Shown here: in pieces, positions 6,532 through 11,317 of the stretch
Layout: each line of letters begins with the position of its first letter
Numbering within the stretch: the stretch's first letter is position 1
NCBI GenBank assembly: GCA_025966215.1
Contig: JAOPVM010000240.1
Span: forward strand, 1-11,317
Length of the DNA: 11,317 nt
Source: Klenkia sp.
Lineage (GTDB): Bacteria > Actinomycetota > Actinomycetes > Mycobacteriales > Geodermatophilaceae
Direction of reading: 5' to 3'
Notes under the pieces: model-generated
The model's database searches: none
What the model was told of the DNA's origin: nothing
The model's input: the letters and a program-made list of their open reading frames with translations, nothing else
Made by a program: the position numbers and the translations under genes

Positions 6532-6894
6532 TCAGGGGGTCGCGGACTCCTCGCTGTCGACGGCCCACCGTCGTCCCCACGCCTCCAGCGCAGCGAGCAC
6601 CGGGACGAGCTCCCGTCCTGCCTCGGTCAGGTGGTAGTCCGAGCGGGGCGGTGCGTCCTGGTAGGGACGACGTTCCAGCACCCCGGCCGCGACCAGGTCC
6701 TTGAGCCGCGCGGCGAGCCGGTCGCGGGGCGCACCGGTGCCGGCCAGGACGTCGGAGAAGCGGTGCGCGCCGAGGTGGACCTCGCGCACGGCCAGCAGCG
6801 CCCACCGGTCCCCGACCACCTCGAGCGCGGCGGCGATCGCACAGGGGCGGCCCGGGAGTTCCGACAGCACGACCACGGGCGGAGGTTGGCACAT
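6532..6894 (-). CDS. HxlR-family winged-helix transcriptional regulator
   Basis: A 120-residue DNA-binding protein. The family pattern is clear: PCAIAAALEVVGDRWALL at 17-34, then EVHLGAHRFSDVL (38-50, recognition region), RLAARLKDLVAAGVLERR (59-76) and the wing-side YHLTEAGRELVPVLAAL (87-103). HxlR proteins are small dimeric repressors or activators, often tuned by oxidants or electrophiles; the conserved N-terminal Cys (C18 here) is the redox-sensing position in members such as YodB and HypR, and C2 is also present. The start ATG 6894 gives the usual short extension before the helix bundle; its ribosome-binding site is weak, so a GTG at codon 7-9 is possible. The gene is divergent from lacI with 225 bases between, and an inverted repeat 29 bases upstream could be its own operator. 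Target genes are unknown. Confidence 0.9.
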   Translation of the reverse strand: MCQPPPVVVLSELPGRPCAIAAALEVVGDRWALLAVREVHLGAHRFSDVLAGTGAPRDRLAARLKDLVAAGVLERRPYQDAPPRSDYHLTEAGRELVPVLAALEAWGRRWAVDSEESATP

Positions 6895-6922
6895 CGAACC
6901 GACGCTCGCACCGTCACGTCGG

Positions 6923-6940
6923 TCCGGTCGTCAGACCGGA
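6923..6940. promoter_or_regulatory. Inverted repeat upstream of the HxlR gene, candidate operator
   Basis: TCCGGTC (6923-6929) and GACCGGA (6934-6940) form perfect 7-bp arms around the spacer GTCA, 28 bases before the hxlR-type ATG. Dimeric HxlR regulators bind such dyads, often in their own promoters. Dyads of this length are common by chance at this GC content, so support is positional only. Confidence 0.3.
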
Positions 6941-6983
6941 GGGTCCAGCTCGTGTCCCCCGACCGACCCCGGACGTCCCTTCG

Positions 6984-7115
6984 GTGCGACGGCGCACGGT
7001 GGCCCCCGCTGCCGGCTCGGCCACGCTGGTGCTGCTCGGCGCGGGTGCGGCGGTGGCCGGACCGGTCGGCGGGCGTCCGGGCCGCCCGACCCGCACCGCG
7101 AGGCTGGTCTACTGA
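6984..7115 (+). CDS. Possible 43-residue secreted or membrane-anchored peptide
   Basis: A GTG-started frame just before lacI. Its product looks like a signal peptide: basic start (RRRT), hydrophobic core of about 17 residues (SATLVLLGAGAAVAGPV) with an AVAG-type end, then a short Arg/Pro-rich tail ending ARLVY. It stops at 7113-7115, four bases before the first possible lacI start. The ribosome-binding site is poor, and 5 of 43 codons end in A or T, more than in neighbouring genes. It may be a tiny membrane peptide, a decayed remnant of a secreted protein, or chance. Apart from this and the hxlR-side inverted repeat I see no gene in 6895-7119. Confidence 0.25.
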   Translation: MRRRTVAPAAGSATLVLLGAGAAVAGPVGGRPGRPTRTARLVY

Positions 7116-7119
7116 CGGC

Positions 7120-8106
7120 GTGGTGGGACGCGCACGGGCGACCGATGTCGCCGCCCGGGCCGGGGTGTCGGTGGCGACGGTGTCCTTCGTGGTCAACGGC
7201 AAGGCCCACGGCCGCGTCTCCGAGGCCACCCAGGAGCGGGTCCGGGCCGCCGTCGCCGAGCTGGGCTACGTGGCCAACGAGACCGCCCGGGCGCTGGCCA
7301 CCGGGCGCGGGCACAGCATCGCGCTGCTGGCCCACGACATGACCAACCCCTTCACCGCCGAGGTCGCCGCCGGGGTCGCCGCGGCGTTGGCCGGGCGGGC
7401 GAACCTGGTGCTGGCGCTGTCCACCGGGGACGAGGCGCCGGCGTTCACCGACGCCACGGCCTCGACGGTCGACGGGGTGCTGCTCAACTGGCCCGCAGGC
7501 GCGACGGTCGTGACCGGCACCCCGGTGGTGCACCTGGACGACCCCGACGCCCCCGGCCCCGGGGTGTGCTTCGACGTGGAGTCCGGCGCCACCGCCCTGG
7601 CCCGCCACCTGCTCGACCTCGGGCACCGCCGGGTGCGCTACCTCGACGCCGTCCGCCCCTGGGCCACCTTCGCCCGCCGCCGGGCGGCGCTCACCGACGA
7701 ACTGGCCCGGGGCGGCGCCCAGGTGCGGACCGAGCGGTGCGCCATCGACCTGCAGACCGCCCGCGAGCTGACCCTGGCCCGCTGGGACGGGTGGCGGGCC
7801 GACGGGGTGACCGCCGTCGTCGGCGCCACCGACATCCAGACCCTGGGCGTGCTGTCGGGGTTGACCCGGCTGGGCGTGGCGGTGCCCGGGGACGTCTCGC
7901 TGGGCTCCTTCGACGACATCGCCTTCGCCGCGGTGGCCAGCCCGGCGCTGACCACGGTGCGGCTGCCGGCGCACGAGCTGGGGCGGCGGGCGACGGACGT
8001 CCTGGGCGAGCTGATCGACGGTGGGCCGGGGCAGAGGCACGTCGTCCTGCCGGTCGAACTCGTCGTCCGGGAGAGCACGGGACCAGCGTCCGCACTGTTA
8101 GGTTAA
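7120..8106 (+). CDS. LacI-family transcriptional regulator of the pseudouridine operon
   Basis: A 328-residue regulator of normal length. The N-terminal helix-turn-helix reads ATDVAARAGVSVATVSFVVN (7-26), followed by the VSEATQERVRAAVAELGY segment and hinge helix NETARALATGR (53-63). A periplasmic-binding-protein-like sensor domain fills the rest, with typical landmarks HLLDLGHRRVRYLD and GDVSLGSFDDIAFAAVASPALTTVRLP. Two adjacent GTG codons (7120, 7123) can start it; the frame is open far upstream, but that stretch is shadow-like. No ribosome-binding site is seen; TACTGA at 7110-7115 could be a -10 box for a leaderless message starting at the GTGs. Known of the family: dimers bind CpG-centred palindromes and release on binding a sugar-like ligand. 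A fitting operator covers its stop codon, 24 bases before the kinase gene, so control of the psuK-psuG operon is likely; the inducer (pseudouridine or its phosphate) is inferred. Confidence 0.92.
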   Translation: MVGRARATDVAARAGVSVATVSFVVNGKAHGRVSEATQERVRAAVAELGYVANETARALATGRGHSIALLAHDMTNPFTAEVAAGVAAALAGRANLVLALSTGDEAPAFTDATASTVDGVLLNWPAGATVVTGTPVVHLDDPDAPGPGVCFDVESGATALARHLLDLGHRRVRYLDAVRPWATFARRRAALTDELARGGAQVRTERCAIDLQTARELTLARWDGWRADGVTAVVGATDIQTLGVLSGLTRLGVAVPGDVSLGSFDDIAFAAVASPALTTVRLPAHELGRRATDVLGELIDGGPGQRHVVLPVELVVRESTGPASALLG

Positions 8107-8115
8107 GCGCCTAAC
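8097..8115. promoter_or_regulatory. LacI-type operator (and likely promoter region) of the psuK-psuG operon
   Basis: GTTAGG (8097-8102) and CCTAAC (8110-8115) are perfect inverted arms. Nested inside, 8102-8115 reads GTTAAGCGCCTAAC, a 14-bp palindrome with one mismatched pair, centred on CG as LacI-family operators are. It is strikingly AT-rich for this window, overlaps the TAA stop of lacI (8104-8106) and lies 24 bases before the kinase start. TAGGTT at 8099-8104 could be the -10 box, so bound repressor would block the promoter. Palindrome is seen; binding is inferred. Confidence 0.6.
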
Positions 8116-8138
8116 CCAGCAGCAGGACGAGGAGTGAC

Positions 8139-9031
8139 GTGCCCGGACAGGTGCTCGTGTGCATCGGAGACCTCATCCAGGACGTCATCGTCTGGCCGTC
8201 CGGGCCACTGGCCCACGGGACCGACAACCCGGCCACCATCACCCGGGTGCGCGGCGGCAGCGCCGCCAACGTGGCCGCGCTCGCCGCCTCCACCGGGGTC
8301 CCCGCGCGCTTCATCGGCCGGCTGGGGGACGACGAGCTCGGCCGGCACCTCGAGCGGCAGATGACCGACGTCGGCGTCGAGGTCCGGGTGCAGCGCGAGG
8401 GCCGGACCGGCAGCAACGTCATCCTCGTCGCCCCCGACGGGGAACGGACGATGTTCCCCGACCGCGGCGCCGCCGCGCTGCTGGCTTCCGTGCCCGCCGA
8501 CTGGGTCGCCGACGCCGGCGTGGTGCACGCCCCGGCCTACTCCTGGGCGACGCCGACCTGCGCGCCGGCCACGCTGGACCTCCTCGCGGCCGGCCGGACC
8601 GCCGGCGCCCTGGTCTCGGTCGACGCGTCCTCGGTCGACCTGATCCTGCGGGTGGGGGCCGACGCCGTCCTGGCGACGCTGCGCGGCCTCGCCCCCGACG
8701 TCCTGTTCGCCAACACCGACGAGGCCGCCGCGCTCTGCCTGGCCGACCGGTCGCTGCCGGGCACCACCGTCGTGGTCAAGGGCGGCGCCGACCCGGTCAC
8801 GGTCACCTCGCCGGACGGCGTCCGCTCCCGGGTCGCCGTCGCACCGGTGACCGACGTCCGGGACACCACCGGGGCCGGCGACGCCTTCGCCGCCGGCTTC
8901 CTCGCCGCCACCCTCCGCGGCGCCGACCCCGAGCAGGCGGTGACCGCGGGGCACGGCCTCGCCGCCGCCGTGCTCTCCCACCCCGGCGCCAGCCTCACCC
9001 GCACCACCCCCACCCCCCTCGAGGAGACCCC

Positions 9032-9035
<4 letters not shown>
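8139..9035 (+). CDS. psuK: PfkB-family carbohydrate kinase, probable pseudouridine kinase
   Basis: A 298-residue ribokinase-fold enzyme that would phosphorylate pseudouridine to pseudouridine 5'-phosphate using ATP in the cytosol. Seen: the N-terminal IGDLIQDVIV strand with substrate-side D11; the first PfkB signature RGGSAANVAALAA (38-50); NTDEAA (192-197, NxxE Mg motif); VVVKGGAD (211-218); and the second signature DTTGAGDAFAAGF (242-254) with catalytic base D248. The start GTG 8139 is preceded by GAGGAG with a four-base gap. PfkB sequence alone does not fix the substrate; the assignment rests on the four-base overlap with psuG (ATGA at 9032-9035) and on the LacI operator before it. Ribokinase or another nucleoside kinase is the alternative. 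It is probably translationally coupled to psuG. Confidence 0.85.
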
Positions 9036-9951
<916 letters not shown>

Positions 9952-9955
<4 letters not shown>

Positions 9956-9980
9956 CCCGACGCGGGGGCCCTGGGATGAT
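9952..9980 (+). promoter_or_regulatory. Candidate promoter for the aldo/keto reductase, leaderless type
   Basis: CTGACC at 9952-9957 and GATGAT at 9975-9980 are spaced 17 bases apart, resembling -35 and -10 elements. The -10 ends six bases before GTG 9987, so transcription would begin at or next to the start codon, and no Shine-Dalgarno is seen. Leaderless genes are common in actinobacteria. It overlaps the psuG stop. Confidence 0.4.
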
Positions 9981-9986
9981 CGGGAC

Positions 9987-11015
9987 GTGATCACCGACGA
10001 CCGGACCGACTCCGGCTGGGCCCCCGCTGCCGACCGCTACGCCAGCACCGCCTACCGCCGGGCCGGGCGCAGCGGGCTGCTGCTGCCGCCGGTGTCGCTG
10101 GGCCTGTGGCAGAACTTCGGCGCCGACCGGCCGCTGGCCACCCCGCGGGCCATCCTGCGGCGGGCCTTCGACCTCGGGGTCACCCACATCGACCTGGCCA
10201 ACAACTACGGCCCGCCCTACGGCTCGGCCGAGACCACGTTCGGCGCGGTGCTGGCCGGCGACCTGCGGCCCTTCCGCGACGAGCTGCTGATCTCCACGAA
10301 GGCCGGCTACGACATGTGGCCCGGCCCCTACGGCGACGGCGGCTCGCGCAAGTACCTGGTCGCCAGCCTCGACCAGTCGTTGCGGCGCACCGGGCTGGAC
10401 TACGTGGACGTCTTCTACTCCCACCGTCGGGACGTCGACACCCCGCTCGAGGAGACGATGGGGGCGCTGGACGCCGTCGTCCGGGCCGGGAAGGCGCTGT
10501 ACGTCGGCATCTCGAACTACTCCCCCGCCGACACCGCCCGCGCCGCCGAGCTGCTCGCCGACCTCGGCACCCCGCTGACCCTGCACCAGCCCCGCTACTC
10601 GGTCTTCGACCGCAGCCCCGAGGGCGGCGTGCTCGAGGCCGCCGCGACCGCCGGCGCGGGGGTGGCCGTGTTCTCCCCCCTGGCCCAGGGCCGGCTCACC
10701 GACCGGTACCTGGACGGCGTCCCGGCCGGTTCCCGGGCCACCCGCAGCGCCTACCTGTCGGCCGACGACGTCACCGCCGACCTGGTCACCCGGGCCCGCG
10801 CGCTGAACGAGATCGCGGCCGGCCGCGGGCAGACGCTGGCCCAGCTGGCGCTGCGCTGGGTGCTGCGCGACGACCGGGTGACGACGGCGATCATCGGCGC
10901 CAGCTCGGTCGCCCAGCTCGAGGCCAACCTGCAGGCGCTGGCCGGCCCGGACCTGTCCGCCGACGAGCTCGCCGCCATCGAGCCGTTCGCGGCGCCGGTC
11001 GGCGAGAGCCTCTGA
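9987..11015 (+). CDS. yghZ: Aldo/keto reductase, YghZ / L-glyceraldehyde-3-phosphate reductase type
   Basis: A 342-residue NADPH-dependent reductase closely resembling E. coli YghZ (AKR14), which reduces L-glyceraldehyde 3-phosphate and can act on methylglyoxal. The tetrad is D69 (THIDLANNYG), Y74, K105 (LISTKAGYDMWPGPYG) and H146 (VFYSHR). Other landmarks shared with YghZ are SLGLWQNFG (37-45), NYGPPYGSAE (73-82), GGSRKYLVASLDQSL (118-132), KALYVGISNYSP (169-180), SPLAQGRLTDRYL (230-242) and the cofactor-phosphate loop IIGASSVAQLEAN (302-314). The start GTG 9987 has no ribosome-binding site but sits right after a plausible -10 box. It is 31 bases after psuG on the same strand, so it could also be read through from that operon. 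A link with pseudouridine breakdown products (sugar phosphates) is possible but unproven. It converges on the gene to its right. Confidence 0.92.
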   Translation: MITDDRTDSGWAPAADRYASTAYRRAGRSGLLLPPVSLGLWQNFGADRPLATPRAILRRAFDLGVTHIDLANNYGPPYGSAETTFGAVLAGDLRPFRDELLISTKAGYDMWPGPYGDGGSRKYLVASLDQSLRRTGLDYVDVFYSHRRDVDTPLEETMGALDAVVRAGKALYVGISNYSPADTARAAELLADLGTPLTLHQPRYSVFDRSPEGGVLEAAATAGAGVAVFSPLAQGRLTDRYLDGVPAGSRATRSAYLSADDVTADLVTRARALNEIAAGRGQTLAQLALRWVLRDDRVTTAIIGASSVAQLEANLQALAGPDLSADELAAIEPFAAPVGESL

Positions 11016-11045
11016 GGAGAAGCGCCTCCCCCGTCAGTCCCGAAG

Positions 11046-11067
11046 CGCCCCTCCGAGCGGCGGGGCG
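11046..11067. terminator. Possible bidirectional terminator between convergent genes
   Basis: CGCCCC (11046-11051) and GGGGCG (11062-11067) form a perfect 6-bp stem with a 10-base loop in the 54-base gap between the convergent reductase and methyltransferase genes. There is no T tract on either side, so only its position and strong stem support it. Confidence 0.3.
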
Positions 11068-11069
11068 GC

Positions 11070-11317
11070 TCAGGGGCGGCGGGCGAGCCAGCCGGCGCGC
11101 GTGGCGCGGACGCGGAGGTCCGGGCGCTGCGCCACGCCCTCGGGGCGGTGGTCGTCGAGCAGCACGTCGAGCGTGGCGAGGTCCGCCGGACCCACCCGCT
11201 CGACCAGGCCGCGACGCATCTGCCGCAGCGACAGCAGCGCGTACCGGCGGGCGGTCGGCGAGAGCGGCGCCGGCACCTCCACCACCGACACCCGGGCGTC
11301 CTCGACGGTGAACCCGG
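11070..11317 (-). CDS. C-terminal part of a probable SAM-dependent methyltransferase, cut by the window
   Basis: The last 81 residues of a gene that enters from the right edge. The visible part starts GFTVEDARVSVVEVPAPL, as in the final strands of class I methyltransferases (AGFxxVxV...), continues with the helical SPTARRYALLSLRQMRRGL and DLATLDVLLDD, and ends with strand-like LRVRATRAGWLARRP, a tail style common in actinobacterial SAM methyltransferases of the UbiE type. The SAM-binding GxGxG motif would lie outside the window, so the catalytic domain cannot be checked. A GTG at 11291 opens the same frame, but coding-like sequence continues upstream of it to the edge. It converges on the aldo/keto reductase with 54 bases between stops. 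The family call is by resemblance only. Confidence 0.5.
   Translation of the reverse strand, partial: GFTVEDARVSVVEVPAPLSPTARRYALLSLRQMRRGLVERVGPADLATLDVLLDDHRPEGVAQRPDLRVRATRAGWLARRP

Noticed and set aside
5627..6892. 421-codon minus-strand frame across the HATPase gene and intergenic region
   Set aside because: Arg/Gly/Pro-rich shadow with no motif; the plus-strand HATPase and the minus-strand HxlR gene in another frame explain the region.
6499..7119. N-terminal extension of the LacI gene (open for about 200 codons upstream)
   Set aside because: The extension is antisense to the HxlR gene and lacks domain features; LacI proteins begin just before the helix-turn-helix.

Overview
The window is very GC-rich with strong G/C bias at third codon positions, GTG starts and several short or absent leaders. 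Gene content and sequence style (DICT-containing EAL proteins, LacI-controlled psuK-psuG, HxlR and anti-sigma-type ATPases) suggest a high-GC actinobacterium, possibly of the Geodermatophilaceae type. That placement is inference from composition and remembered protein resemblance, not from a search.

Left half, minus strand (read right to left from about 5680 to 1): a Nei/Fpg-family DNA glycosylase (4872-5678), a 70-residue protein of unknown function (4639-4851), a 751-residue signalling protein with the order EAL - DICT - LOV - GGDEF (2302-4557), and a short UvrA paralogue cut by the left edge of the window (1-2213). All four point the same way with small gaps. They combine repair of oxidised bases, a blue-light-responsive c-di-GMP enzyme and a damage/drug-type UvrA, which could form a photo-oxidative stress neighbourhood.

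Middle, 5679-7119: a divergent promoter region leads into a small HATPase_c protein on the plus strand (5798-6238), whose ribosome-binding site can be locked in a hairpin. Next come a possible 33-residue peptide gene (6367-6468) with a 12-bp tandem repeat over its stop, an HxlR-type repressor on the minus strand (6532-6894) with an inverted repeat just upstream, and a possible 43-residue signal-peptide-like ORF (6984-7115).

Right half, plus strand: a LacI-family regulator (7120-8106), a LacI-type operator laid over its stop codon (8097-8115), a PfkB kinase (8139-9035) and pseudouridine-5'-phosphate glycosidase psuG (9032-9955), the last two overlapping by four bases. The kinase and glycosidase together would turn pseudouridine into uracil and ribose 5-phosphate. 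An aldo/keto reductase of the YghZ (L-glyceraldehyde-3-phosphate reductase) type (9987-11015) follows, probably from its own leaderless promoter. It converges on the C-terminus of a probable methyltransferase (11070-11317, minus), cut by the right edge.

The strongest item for a second look is the EAL-DICT-LOV-GGDEF protein, which keeps the photoactive cysteine, the flavin contacts and the apparent catalytic residues of both c-di-GMP domains. The next best is the AT-rich operator between the LacI gene and the pseudouridine operon. No tRNA, rRNA, CRISPR array or insertion sequence was seen.
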